DNA of 64,000 nt from positions 62,001-126,000 of the forward strand of contig CAZYUA010000005.1 of the NCBI GenBank assembly GCA_964650525.1. Reading direction: 5' to 3'. This DNA is from UBA1413 sp964650525. Its GTDB lineage: Bacteria; Bacteroidota; Bacteroidia; Bacteroidales; Prolixibacteraceae. The notes below the pieces were generated by a model. The model saw only the letters and a program-made list of their open reading frames with translations, had not been told where the DNA came from and did not search any database. The translations under genes and the position numbers were made by a program. Shown here piece by piece: positions 24,346 through 33,136 of the stretch. Position 1 is the stretch's first letter. Every line of letters begins with the position of its first letter.

Positions 24346-24353
24346 TATATTTG
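24346..24353 (+). promoter_or_regulatory. Putative -7 element for the small T9SS protein
   Basis: TATATTTG is a perfect TAnnTTTG, 24 bases before the ATG at 24378 and just after the kdsB stop. No TTTG is found at the matching -33 distance. Confidence 0.35.
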
Positions 24354-24377
24354 TGTTTTTACGGGAAATCATAAATA

Positions 24378-24746
24378 ATGAATAAACTTTTCGCATCGGT
24401 ACTTTGGATATTCATGCTGTTAACATGGCCAGGCAAGGCAGTCAGCAGCAGGGTGGACATGACCGTCGCGCCGGGGGTTGAAAACCCGGTCACCGCCTTT
24501 GATGTGAAAGTTTTCCCCAATCCCGTGGTCAATAAGCGGTTCACAGTGGAGACCAACACGTGGGCTATTCAGGAAATCCGGATTCTTAATATTGCCGGGG
24601 TGGAGGTCCTGGTAAAAAAGATGGATACCCCCATAAACCGGGTGCAGATATTTACCGGTACCATTCCCCGGGGGATCTACCTGTTAAAGATTTCAGCCGG
24701 AAATCAAGCCACCAAAACCCTGAAACTTCTGATCAGCGAACCGTAA
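24378..24746 (+). CDS. Small secreted protein consisting almost only of a T9SS type A sorting domain
   Basis: 122 residues. A signal peptide (about residues 1-23, ending KAVSS) is followed by only about 15 residues and then a complete Por-secretion-type C-terminal domain. That domain shows VKVFPNPVVNKRFTVET, IQEIRILNIAGVEVL, and the closing GIYLLKISAGNQATKTLKLLI. In the type IX secretion system this domain directs cargo across the outer membrane and is normally cleaved. Here no cargo is left. It may be a decayed cargo gene, a surface or regulatory peptide, or a decoy for the sortase; the sequence does not decide. It has its own -7 element. Confidence 0.82.
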   Translation: MNKLFASVLWIFMLLTWPGKAVSSRVDMTVAPGVENPVTAFDVKVFPNPVVNKRFTVETNTWAIQEIRILNIAGVEVLVKKMDTPINRVQIFTGTIPRGIYLLKISAGNQATKTLKLLISEP

Positions 24747-24781
24747 GCAACCGGGTTTTTTCACTTTCACGTCGGAGCCTT

Positions 24782-26302
24782 TCAACGGCTTCTCATTCTC
24801 AACACTCCTAGCAAACCACGTGTTATTTCACGGGCTACCGTCCTGGTTACCGAGCTCTTCATTATCTTTTCAAAGGTCGACACCTTCCTCGACGTCCTCC
24901 CTGACCCGGAATATTTACCGGCTTTTTCTCTCATATCCCGGGCCTCGAGCTGCTCCATTTTTTCCATCAGCATCTCATGGGCACTGTCACGGTCTATATC
25001 CCTGTTGTATTTTGTAAGTAAGGCTGAATGATCGATCAGCTCGCGAATTTCCGCATCGGTGAGAACATCCATCCTGGAATAGGGAGGTCTGATAAGGGTA
25101 TGAACGAGTTCTGTAGGTCTGCCCTTTTCATCCAGAGCGGTTACCATAGCCTCTCCGGTTCCCATCCTTGTGATCAGTTCGTCAGCCGCATAAAACTCGG
25201 AGAGAGGATAATTTTCTGACGCTGTTTTGATGGCTTTGCGATCTTTGGCAGTGAAAGCCCGCAGAGAATGCTGGATTTTCAGCCCCAGCTGACCCAGTAC
25301 TTCAGCAGGAATGTCATCGGGCGATTGGGTAACCAGTACGATGCCTACCCCTTTCGAACGGATCAGCTTGATGGTCACCTCAAACTGATCCATTAGCGTC
25401 TTGGTGGCATTCCTGAATACCAAATGAGCTTCATCAAAAAAGAGGACCAGTTCCGGTCTCTTCACATCCCCTTTTTCAGGAAATTTCTGGAATATCTCAG
25501 CCAGAAGACAAAGCATGAAGGTACTGAACATTGCGGTACTGCTCTGTATGTCGGTAACCCTGAAAATGTTAATAATGCCCCGGCCATCCCTGGAGGTACG
25601 CAACAGATCCTCAATTTCGAACGAAGGCTCCCCGAAAAACCGGCCAGCACCCTGCTGTTCGAGGCTTGTAATGCCGCGCATGATTGTCCCTGCTGAAGCA
25701 GACATGAAAAAACCATAATCCCGCTGGAACTCTTCCTTGCCTTCCTTCTGAATAAACTTAAGTACCGTTTTCAGGTCCTCAAGGTCCAGGAGGGGCAACC
25801 CCCTGTCATCACAATATTTGAAGACCATCGCCAGGATTCCGGTTTGGTTTTCGTTAAGGTCTAATATTTTACCCAGCAAAACAGGTCCGAATTCCGATAC
25901 AGTAGCTTTCAGCCTCACCCCCGGTTCATTCGAAATGGTCAACAGCTCAGCCGGATACCCGGCAGGTTGCCAGTCGATACCTACAGTCCGGGACCGTTTT
26001 TCAATAACGGGATTCATGGTTCCCGGGACGGCAATGCCGCTCAGGTCTCCCTTAACATCCATCAGAAGTACGGGAATTCCTGCCTGTGATAGGCTCTCTG
26101 CAATCACCTGAAGGGTTTTGGTCTTTCCGGTACCGGTGGCTCCCGCAATGAGCCCATGCTGATTCAGCGTTTTTAAGGGCACCTTTACCTGACAACCGGT
26201 CTCCTGGTCGTCTCCCAGAATGGCCGATCCCAGAAGAAGCGAATCGCCCTTGAACGTATAACTCGTTTGAACGGCACTGATAAATTTATCCATGGTTTCC
26301 AT
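24782..26302 (-). CDS. HerA-like / DUF853 ATPase
   Basis: 506 residues, cytoplasmic. An FtsK/HerA-superfamily P-loop ATPase with Walker A GLIAGATGTGKTKTLQV near residue 52, MDVKGDLSGI, and Walker B ELVLFFDEAHLVF near 285. IVLVTQSPDDIPAEVLGQLG follows. The C-terminal region is basic (RTSRKVSTFEKIMKSS). Members of DUF853 are often annotated as helicase HerA-like or YjgR; their substrate is unknown. A second ATG three codons in is an alternative start. It is divergent from the guanine deaminase gene, with about 100 bases between starts. Confidence 0.9.
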   Translation of the reverse strand: METMDKFISAVQTSYTFKGDSLLLGSAILGDDQETGCQVKVPLKTLNQHGLIAGATGTGKTKTLQVIAESLSQAGIPVLLMDVKGDLSGIAVPGTMNPVIEKRSRTVGIDWQPAGYPAELLTISNEPGVRLKATVSEFGPVLLGKILDLNENQTGILAMVFKYCDDRGLPLLDLEDLKTVLKFIQKEGKEEFQRDYGFFMSASAGTIMRGITSLEQQGAGRFFGEPSFEIEDLLRTSRDGRGIINIFRVTDIQSSTAMFSTFMLCLLAEIFQKFPEKGDVKRPELVLFFDEAHLVFRNATKTLMDQFEVTIKLIRSKGVGIVLVTQSPDDIPAEVLGQLGLKIQHSLRAFTAKDRKAIKTASENYPLSEFYAADELITRMGTGEAMVTALDEKGRPTELVHTLIRPPYSRMDVLTDAEIRELIDHSALLTKYNRDIDRDSAHEMLMEKMEQLEARDMREKAGKYSGSGRTSRKVSTFEKIMKSSVTRTVAREITRGLLGVLRMRSR

Positions 26303-26400
26303 AATTCCGGCTTGTGGTTATTCAGACAAAAATAACCAATTTGTCAAAACAGAATTCAGTTCCGTCTGAATTCATTATATTTACCCTCAGCAAGAGAACC

Positions 26401-26886
26401 ATGGACAAACCGGAAAACGTAAGGAAGCATTTCATGCGGAAAGCCGCAGATTTGGCTGCCCATGCTGTCAGAAATAACCTGGGCGGGCCTTTTGGTGCCG
26501 TTGTAGTCAGGGAAGGGGTCATCATCGGGGAAGGGTATAACACGGTCACTTCCGTCAATGATCCTACGGCACACGCCGAAATCGTGGCCATCAGGAATGC
26601 CTGCCGGTATCTGGGCAGTTTCCAGCTGACAGATTGCGACCTATACTCCACGTGCGAACCCTGTCCGATGTGCATGGGAGCCATTTATTGGGCACGCCCC
26701 AAAAATCTCTATTATGCCTCCACACGCGAGGATGCCGCAGATGCCGGGTTTGACGATTCCTTCATTTACGACGAACTGGCACGGCCCTCCGCCCAAAGAA
26801 GCATCACTACAACCTACACCCCGGCTAAAGAGGCGGTTGAACTATTCCGCCTTTGGAAATCAAAAGATGATAAAATCAGGTATTAG
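26401..26886 (+). CDS. Nucleoside deaminase, guanine-deaminase-like
   Basis: 161 residues from the ATG at 26401. A CDA-fold zinc deaminase with HAEIVAIRNAC and CEPCPMCMGAIYWA. The C-terminal segment (YYASTREDAADAGFDDSFIYDEL) matches bacterial guanine deaminases of the GuaD type, which convert guanine to xanthine, rather than TadA. An in-frame ATG at 26314 would add 29 residues without similarity and lies among promoter-like sequence (TATATTTA at 26376-26383), so 26401 is preferred. Substrate is inferred from the C-terminal pattern. Confidence 0.86.
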   Translation: MDKPENVRKHFMRKAADLAAHAVRNNLGGPFGAVVVREGVIIGEGYNTVTSVNDPTAHAEIVAIRNACRYLGSFQLTDCDLYSTCEPCPMCMGAIYWARPKNLYYASTREDAADAGFDDSFIYDELARPSAQRSITTTYTPAKEAVELFRLWKSKDDKIRY

Positions 26887-26938
26887 AATGTGCGTAATTA
26901 TTCTTATATTCGGATAATGAAAACCAGACCTGCACTGA

Positions 26939-26969
26939 ATTGTGTAATGTCTTGATAAACATACATTTA
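26939..26969 (+). promoter_or_regulatory. Putative promoter of the DUF4332 gene
   Basis: ATTG at 26939-26942, a 19-base spacer and TACATTTA at 26962-26969 approximate the -33/-7 pair (one mismatch in each). The ATG is at 26982. Confidence 0.4.
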
Positions 26970-26981
26970 AATTGAAGAATT

Positions 26982-27389
26982 ATGGCAAAAAAAATTGTTG
27001 AAATTGAAGGAATCGGACCGGTTTTTGCAGACAAACTCTCCAAAGCCGGCGTTGTTACTGTTGAAAACCTCCTGGATAAAGGGGCAACCCGTACCGGAAG
27101 GAAAAATATTGCCGAAACATCGGGAATTGATGAAGGCAAAGTATTGGATTGGGTCAACATGGCCGACCTTTTCAGAATCAAGGGCATTGGCCCCCAGTAT
27201 TCCGAACTCCTGAAGGCTGCCGGAGTAGATACGGTAAAAGAACTGAGAAACAGAAATGCAGATAACCTTCATGCCAAACTGGTTGAAGTTCAGGCAGAAA
27301 AGAAAATTACCCGGGCCGTGCCGGCACTTAAGCAGGTCGTTAAGTTCGTCGACCAGGCCAAGAACCTGCCCCCCATTGTTACCTATTAA
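26982..27389 (+). CDS. DUF4332 protein with helix-hairpin-helix repeats
   Basis: 135 residues, small and basic, no signal. Two helix-hairpin-helix-like repeats are visible: VEIEGIGPVFADKLSKAGV near the start and FRIKGIGPQYSELLKAAGV near residue 63, each followed by a VxTVExLxxK/R-type helix. This is the DUF4332 pattern. HhH motifs usually bind DNA backbones without sequence specificity, but no function is established. It is followed by a clear terminator, so it is a single-gene transcript. Confidence 0.88.
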   Translation: MAKKIVEIEGIGPVFADKLSKAGVVTVENLLDKGATRTGRKNIAETSGIDEGKVLDWVNMADLFRIKGIGPQYSELLKAAGVDTVKELRNRNADNLHAKLVEVQAEKKITRAVPALKQVVKFVDQAKNLPPIVTY

Positions 27390-27414
27390 AGAAATAGATC
27401 TTTTAAATTCAGGA

Positions 27415-27455
27415 GAGGCTGTTCCGGGTATGGAAACAGCCTCTTTTATTTTTTA
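27415..27455 (+). terminator. Rho-independent terminator after the DUF4332 gene
   Basis: A 9-base stem (GAGGCTGTT at 27415-27423 with AACAGCCTC at 27435-27443) and an 11-base loop, followed directly by TTTTATTTTTT. It lies 26 bases after the stop. Confidence 0.85.
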
Positions 27456-27461
27456 ACTTTG
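27454..27461 (+). promoter_or_regulatory. Putative -7 element of leuS
   Basis: TAACTTTG is a perfect TAnnTTTG, immediately after the previous gene's terminator and 32 bases before the leuS ATG. No -33 TTTG is found at the right distance. Confidence 0.4.
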
Positions 27462-27492
27462 CGGCTTTTCAGAAGGAAAACCAGAAACCGCC

Positions 27493-30144
27493 ATGGAATA
27501 CAATTTTCGGGACATCGAGCCAAAATGGCAGCACTATTGGAAGAACAACAACACCTTTAAAACGGAAAATGATTTTTCCAGGCCCAAATATTATATTTTG
27601 GATATGTTTCCCTATCCTTCAGGCGCAGGCCTCCATGTGGGGCATCCCGAAGGATATACCGCAACCGATATTATCAGTCGTTACAAGCGGATGAAGGGTT
27701 TTAACGTTTTGCACCCAATGGGATGGGATGCCTTTGGTTTGCCGGCCGAACAGTATGCCATGCAAACCGGGACCCATCCTGCCGTCACGACCCTTGAAAA
27801 TTGCAACACATTCCGCAGACAGATTCAATCCCTCGGGCTCAGTTACGACTGGGACCGGGAAATAAACACGACCGACCCGGATTATTTCAAGTGGACTCAG
27901 TGGATTTTTATCCGGTTATACAATACCTGGTACGATCAGGAGTTAAAAAAAGGCCGGCCGATAGCTGAACTTCGCGTACCTTCTGAAGTGCAAGCCGGAG
28001 GCAGGGAGGCAGTCGACCACTATATTTCAGAGCGGAGACTCGCATACTACGGCGATGCTCAGGTTTGGTGGTGCCAATCGTGCCGCACAGTTTGCGCCAA
28101 TGAAGAAGTCCTTACCGACGGATCGCATGAAAAATGCGGGCATCAGGTTATCCGCAAGAACCTGAAGCAGTGGCTCATGAGGATACCCCTGTATGCCGAA
28201 AGACTGCTCAGCGGCTTGGATATTCTGGATTGGCCGGAGGGTGTGAAAGATATGCAAAGGAACTGGATCGGAAAATCCTCGGGAGCGGAAATCAATTTTT
28301 GCATCCTGGGATCTGAAGAGGTTCTGAAAGTATACACCACCCGTCCCGATACTCTTTTCGGAGCTACTTACATGGTGGTATCGCCCGAGCATCCGCTGGT
28401 CGGACAACTCGCCACACCGGAGTATCAGAACAAGGTAACGGACTATATCCACGCTGCCTCCCTCAAATCAGACCTGGACCGGACAGAACTTTCCAAGGAA
28501 AAAACAGGGATCTTCACAGGACGCTATGCTGTCAATCCTGTCACCGGACAGCCGATTCCGGTTTGGATAGCCGATTATGTCCTGATGGGTTACGGCACCG
28601 GTGCTATCATGGCAGTACCCGCTCATGACACCCGCGATTTTGAATTTGCCCGAAAATTTAACATCCCCGTCATCTGTATTCTGGACCCTGCCGATGCCGA
28701 TCCTCCGACCCGGGAGAAAGTGCTTGCAGGAAAAGCCTGCTGGACCGGCGACGGGAATTATATCCGCTCAGATAACCCGGAAAAAAGAATTTCCATCAAC
28801 GGGATGAGCAAGGAAAATGGAATCGAAGCCATGATCCGCTGGTTAACCGACACCGGCATCGGAAAAGCCACTGTAAACTTTAAAATCCGTGACTGGCTGT
28901 TTAGCAGGCAACGCTATTGGGGTGAGCCTTTCCCGGTGATTCACTGGGAAGACGGAGAGATCACCATCGACACGGACCTCCCCGTCAGGCTGCCGGAACT
29001 CGAAAAATATGAACCGGGTGAGGGCGGTGAATCTCCCCTGGCCAATGCCCCGGAGTGGCTCCGTGTCACCGGAGAGGGAGGACGCAAGGGACGGCGTGAA
29101 ACCAACACAATGCCCCAGTGGGCTGGATCCTGCTGGTATTACCTGCGTTTTACCGACCCCGGCAACAAGGAAAGGATTTTTGACCCGGCACTGGAAAAAT
29201 ACTGGATGCCCGTGGATTTGTATATCGGCGGTGCAGAACATGCCGTACTCCACCTCCTCTACAGCCGTTTCTGGCATAAGGTATTGTTCGACCTGGGCAT
29301 CGTTTCGCACGAAGAACCTTTTTCAAAACTCTTCAACCAGGGGATGATCCTTGCCTTTGCCTATGAAACGCGGACAGGCGCCAAGGTCAGTTCCGACCTG
29401 GTCGAAGATCGCGATGGCCTCTTCATCCATCGTGAAACAGGAGAAGAATTGCAACAGATCGTGGCAAAGATGTCAAAATCCCTGAAAAACGTCGTCAACC
29501 CGGATGACGTGGTCAGACAATACGGGGCTGATTCATTGCGCCTGTATGAAATGTTTATGGGGCCCCTCGACGAACGGAAACCATGGGCTGAAAACGGAGT
29601 GAAAGGAGTGTTCAACTTCCTGAACCGGGTTTACCGGTTTTTTACCGATCCGGGAACCATCGCCACCGGCCCTGAAGATCCGGAAACCGTGAAACTCCTC
29701 CACCAAACCATCGCAAAAGTGACCTCCGATATCGAAAACCTGAAATTCAACACCGCAATTTCCGCCCTGATGGTTTTCAACAACTTTGTCATGAAAAAAG
29801 GTAGGGTAACCCACGAAACAGCCGGAATATTCACGAAAATCTTATCGCCGTTTGCACCCCACCTGGGAGAAGAACTCTGGTCGCTCTGCGGGCATACCCC
29901 TTCTCTGGCCTACGAACCATGGCCGGTGGCCGACATCCATCTTCTCGTCGAGGAGCGCTTTTTGTATCCTGTCTCTTTTAACGGGAAAATGCGTTTTAAA
30001 CTTGAGTTACCGATGACCCTGACGGAGGAGGAGATCCGGAACGCCGTTCTGGAAAACGAAAAAAGCGCACGGTATCTGGAAGGGAAAAACCTCCGGCAAA
30101 TCATCATTGTACGCGGGAAAATCATCAATGTTGTCGTTCCATGA
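27493..30144 (+). CDS. leuS: Leucyl-tRNA synthetase
   Basis: 883 residues, class I synthetase. The HIGH-type motif is HVGHPEGYTATD near residue 50. The CP1 editing domain follows (YTTRPDTLFGATYMVVSPEH near 285), with GTGAIMAVPAHDTRDFEFA. The KMSKS signature AKMSKSLKNVVNPDD is near residue 660. The C-terminal region is the helical anticodon-binding domain plus the small KVRGK-like tail (IIVRGKIINVVV). All parts are present and the length is normal. Its TGA overlaps the next gene's ATG by four bases. Confidence 0.97.
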   Translation: MEYNFRDIEPKWQHYWKNNNTFKTENDFSRPKYYILDMFPYPSGAGLHVGHPEGYTATDIISRYKRMKGFNVLHPMGWDAFGLPAEQYAMQTGTHPAVTTLENCNTFRRQIQSLGLSYDWDREINTTDPDYFKWTQWIFIRLYNTWYDQELKKGRPIAELRVPSEVQAGGREAVDHYISERRLAYYGDAQVWWCQSCRTVCANEEVLTDGSHEKCGHQVIRKNLKQWLMRIPLYAERLLSGLDILDWPEGVKDMQRNWIGKSSGAEINFCILGSEEVLKVYTTRPDTLFGATYMVVSPEHPLVGQLATPEYQNKVTDYIHAASLKSDLDRTELSKEKTGIFTGRYAVNPVTGQPIPVWIADYVLMGYGTGAIMAVPAHDTRDFEFARKFNIPVICILDPADADPPTREKVLAGKACWTGDGNYIRSDNPEKRISINGMSKENGIEAMIRWLTDTGIGKATVNFKIRDWLFSRQRYWGEPFPVIHWEDGEITIDTDLPVRLPELEKYEPGEGGESPLANAPEWLRVTGEGGRKGRRETNTMPQWAGSCWYYLRFTDPGNKERIFDPALEKYWMPVDLYIGGAEHAVLHLLYSRFWHKVLFDLGIVSHEEPFSKLFNQGMILAFAYETRTGAKVSSDLVEDRDGLFIHRETGEELQQIVAKMSKSLKNVVNPDDVVRQYGADSLRLYEMFMGPLDERKPWAENGVKGVFNFLNRVYRFFTDPGTIATGPEDPETVKLLHQTIAKVTSDIENLKFNTAISALMVFNNFVMKKGRVTHETAGIFTKILSPFAPHLGEELWSLCGHTPSLAYEPWPVADIHLLVEERFLYPVSFNGKMRFKLELPMTLTEEEIRNAVLENEKSARYLEGKNLRQIIIVRGKIINVVVP

Positions 30145-31022
30145 CCAAAGACACTGTGAATCCAAAAAGGAAAGAGTTGCTGGCCCGTGTGGAGGACTAC
30201 CTGATCATTACGCTGGGGCAGTTGCTGTATGCCTTGTCGTGGACTGTATTTCTCATTCCCGAGCGGATTACCGGGGGAGGGGTCAGCGGTATCGGGGCAG
30301 TAATCTATTTTGCCACCGGCTTTCCGGTAGGTTTAACCTATCTGCTGATCAACGCTGTGCTGGTGTTGATTGCCATCCGAACCCTCGGGGCAAATTTCGG
30401 CATCAAAACCATTTACAGCATTCTTGTAATTGCCCTGGTCCTCACCTCGTCCCAGCAATTTATCAGGGAGCCCATTGTCAACGACACCTTCTTATCGGCT
30501 GTTCTGGGCGGAGGAATCGCAGGAGTGGGACTGGGGATTGTTTTCTCGCGCGGAGGCAGCACCGGAGGCACCGACATCATTGCTGCCATCATCAATAAAT
30601 ACAGGAATATAAGCCCGGGCCGGATCATTTTGTACTGCGATGTCATCATCATAGCCTCCTCCCTGCCGGTCTTGCATTCTGTCGAAAAAATGGTGTATGG
30701 CTATGTTACCATGGCTGTTGTTTCTTATGCCCTCGATGCCGTTCTGAGCGGAGCCAACCGGTCAGCCCAGATGTTCATTTTTTCCAGGAAATACGAAGAG
30801 ATTGCCGATTTCATCAACCTTCAGAAATACCGGGGAGTCACCATCATTGACGGCATTGGATGGTACTCCAAAGAAAATGTCAAAGTGGTCGTTTCCGTGG
30901 TCCGCAAAAGGGAAACCGGAGCCATCTTCAGAAAAATAAAGGAGATAGATCCCGATGCCTTTATTTCCATGGGCAGTGTCATGGGGGTTTACGGACAAGG
31001 ATTTGATAAATTAAAGCTTTAA
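30141..31022 (+). CDS. YitT-family membrane protein (DUF161/DUF2179)
   Basis: 293 residues. Five hydrophobic segments fill the first about 190 residues (LIITLGQLLYALSWTVFLIP, GGVSGIGAVIYFATGFPVGL, TYLLINAVLVLIAI and others). The cytoplasmic DUF2179 domain occupies about residues 225-290 (KYRGVTIIDGIGWYSKENV, FISMGSVMGVYGQGFDKL). The GGxxGIG and GGSTGGTDI motifs are typical. Function of the family is unsettled. The ATGA overlap with leuS implies translational coupling, and the M23 peptidase starts two bases after its stop. Confidence 0.93.
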   Translation: MTKDTVNPKRKELLARVEDYLIITLGQLLYALSWTVFLIPERITGGGVSGIGAVIYFATGFPVGLTYLLINAVLVLIAIRTLGANFGIKTIYSILVIALVLTSSQQFIREPIVNDTFLSAVLGGGIAGVGLGIVFSRGGSTGGTDIIAAIINKYRNISPGRIILYCDVIIIASSLPVLHSVEKMVYGYVTMAVVSYALDAVLSGANRSAQMFIFSRKYEEIADFINLQKYRGVTIIDGIGWYSKENVKVVVSVVRKRETGAIFRKIKEIDPDAFISMGSVMGVYGQGFDKLKL

Positions 31023-31024
31023 CC

Positions 31025-32266
31025 ATGAAGAAATACCTGGCAGAAATCGTGTTTGGAACCCTCGCGGTCCTGTTTCTTGCCTTTCTTATTTTTTCCGGTT
31101 CGCTGGGCCTGAATTTGCTGTCGAAAAGGCAACTGGAAGAGATCCCCGTACCCGAATTGCTGTTCGGATTTCCGGTAGACTCCTTCCTGATCACCGAGGG
31201 AAAGGTAGAGCCCAATCAGAATCTGGGAAATATTTTGAATGACTTCGGGGTCAGCATGACACTGGTAGATCAGCTTACCCGATGCTCCGAAGGGATTTTT
31301 GACCTGAGAAAAATCAGGAGCGGCAATAACTATTACCTGTTCCGGAGTTTAGACTCTTTGCCGAAGCCCTGCTATTTAGTCTACGAAAAGGACCAGGTGG
31401 AGTATGTCATTTTTAACCTGTCTGATTCCATATGTATTTCCACTGGCAGAAAAGAGGTCAGGATAGAGCAGAGAAGCGCAAGCGGAGTGATCAGTGCAAG
31501 TCTCTGGAACACCATGAAGGATCAGAATCTCAATCCTGTACTTGCCCTGGAGCTTTCGGATATTTATGCCTGGACCATCGATTTCTTTGGTATTCAGGAG
31601 GGCGACCGTTTCAGGGTTTTGTACGAGGAGCAGTTCGTCGATACCGTATCGGTCGGTATAGGACCTATCCATGCCGCCGAGTTTGAACATATGGGTAAGG
31701 TCTATTCTGCTTACCGTTTTTTCCAGGATAACCTGTTCCATTATTTCGACCAGAGCGGAGAAAACCTGCGCAAAGCATTCTTAAAAGCTCCCCTTTCATT
31801 TTCCAGAATCAGCTCTCATTTTTCCGGCAGCCGTTTGCATCCCGTTCTGAAAATCAGGCGGCCACATTTTGGGGTCGATTATGCAGCACGAAAAGGAACC
31901 CCGGTGGTTGCCATCGGCGATGGAACGGTTATAGAAAAAGCCTATCAGAGAGGAGGTGGTAATTTATTGAAAATCAAACACAACACCACTTACACAACCA
32001 TGTATATGCACCTGTCGGGATATGGCAAGGGAATCAGTAAGGGTTCCCGGGTCAGCCAGGGTCAGGTGGTGGGCTTTGTCGGGTCAACCGGCTTGTCTAC
32101 CGGTCCCCACCTCGATTTCAGGGTTTTCAAAAACGGAACACCCGTCGACCCGTTGAAGGTTGAATCACCGCCTGCCGACCCGGTTCACCAGGAGCAAATG
32201 CCCCTTTTCGTCCCGATGAAAGATTCACTTGCATCCTGCCTTCAGTCCATCAACTGGAATCCCTGA
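31025..32266 (+). CDS. M23-family peptidase (LytM domain), membrane-anchored
   Basis: 413 residues. One N-terminal transmembrane helix (about residues 9-29) anchors it to the inner membrane. A periplasmic region of about 230 residues follows, with an OapA/LysM-like start (VEPNQNLGNILNDFGVS), then the LytM domain (about 265-385): RISSHFSGSRLHPVLKIRR, HFGVDYA, and YMHLSGYGKG. LytM enzymes cut peptidoglycan cross-links. The usual HxH zinc pair appears as GPHLDF, with Asp in place of the second His, while the other ligands remain. This may be a clade variant or mark a non-catalytic activator. It follows yitT by two bases. Confidence 0.9.
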   Translation: MKKYLAEIVFGTLAVLFLAFLIFSGSLGLNLLSKRQLEEIPVPELLFGFPVDSFLITEGKVEPNQNLGNILNDFGVSMTLVDQLTRCSEGIFDLRKIRSGNNYYLFRSLDSLPKPCYLVYEKDQVEYVIFNLSDSICISTGRKEVRIEQRSASGVISASLWNTMKDQNLNPVLALELSDIYAWTIDFFGIQEGDRFRVLYEEQFVDTVSVGIGPIHAAEFEHMGKVYSAYRFFQDNLFHYFDQSGENLRKAFLKAPLSFSRISSHFSGSRLHPVLKIRRPHFGVDYAARKGTPVVAIGDGTVIEKAYQRGGGNLLKIKHNTTYTTMYMHLSGYGKGISKGSRVSQGQVVGFVGSTGLSTGPHLDFRVFKNGTPVDPLKVESPPADPVHQEQMPLFVPMKDSLASCLQSINWNP

Positions 32267-32395
32267 ACCGTAATGGCAAATGAATCAGGACCAGCATCCC
32301 TGCCGTTTGTACCGGTGTAAGTAATCCCATGCTTTTTCCCCTAAGTACCCATCAGATATTGGCTGAAAAGGGCAGTATCCGCAGGATGAAATCCG

Positions 32396-33133
32396 TCACG
32401 GAAGAGTGATTTTGAGTTTCTTCAGGGATTCTTTTGCAGCATTTTGCTGGGACTCTTTTTTGGATCCCCCGGGTCCTTTTCCGGCAAGTACACCGTCTAC
32501 GATCACAGAAGACAAAAACCGCGGTGGCTTTCCGTTGTCGGGATGTTCTTCAACAGTGGAAAATCTGACATCCCGCTTATTTTTCTGGCCCCATTCGATT
32601 AAAGTACTTTTATAGTTCAGATCGAGGGTCTGCATCTCATGCAAATCGACATGGCGGGATAAGATCCGTTTCGTAATGAAATACTTGGCGGCAGGATACC
32701 CGTGGTCCAGATAAACCGCACCAATCAGTGCTTCAAGCACGTCCCCGAAAATATGACTTTTGTCTGTGGGGCCCATGGTGTTGGAGTCGATAAAAACATT
32801 CAGCCCCATTTCATAGGTAAGCGAGGTGAGGATAGCCCTATTTACCAGTTTGGACCTCATTTTTGTGAGGAATCCCTCATGTTCCTGGGGAAACCGGTTA
32901 TACAGAAAATCGGCAATAACGGCTCCCAAGATGGCATCACCCAGGTATTCAAGTCTTTCGTTGTTCACCACCGTTCCCTGAGAATCGACCCGGGAGGCTG
33001 ACCGGTGGGTGAAGGCAACATTGTAAAGAGCCAGCTTTTCGGGGTAATAGCCGGTCAGATTCTTCAGGAATAAATAAAACTCCTTTTTCGGCGACTTAAA
33101 GAGTTTTATCCTACGGGTAATCTTAAAAAACAC
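32396..33133 (-). CDS. rnc: Ribonuclease III
   Basis: 245 residues. Cuts double-stranded RNA in rRNA processing. The catalytic domain carries the signature NERLEYLGDAILGAVIADFLY near residue 60 and DVLEALIGAVYLDHG near 130, with the metal-binding Glu and Asp residues. The dsRNA-binding domain occupies about residues 175-242 (YKSTLIEWGQKNKRDVRFS, ending KKESQQNAAKESLKKL). It lies 3 bases after fabF in the acpP-fabF-rnc operon. Confidence 0.96.
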   Translation of the reverse strand: MFFKITRRIKLFKSPKKEFYLFLKNLTGYYPEKLALYNVAFTHRSASRVDSQGTVVNNERLEYLGDAILGAVIADFLYNRFPQEHEGFLTKMRSKLVNRAILTSLTYEMGLNVFIDSNTMGPTDKSHIFGDVLEALIGAVYLDHGYPAAKYFITKRILSRHVDLHEMQTLDLNYKSTLIEWGQKNKRDVRFSTVEEHPDNGKPPRFLSSVIVDGVLAGKGPGGSKKESQQNAAKESLKKLKITLP

Positions 33134-33136
33134 GGG

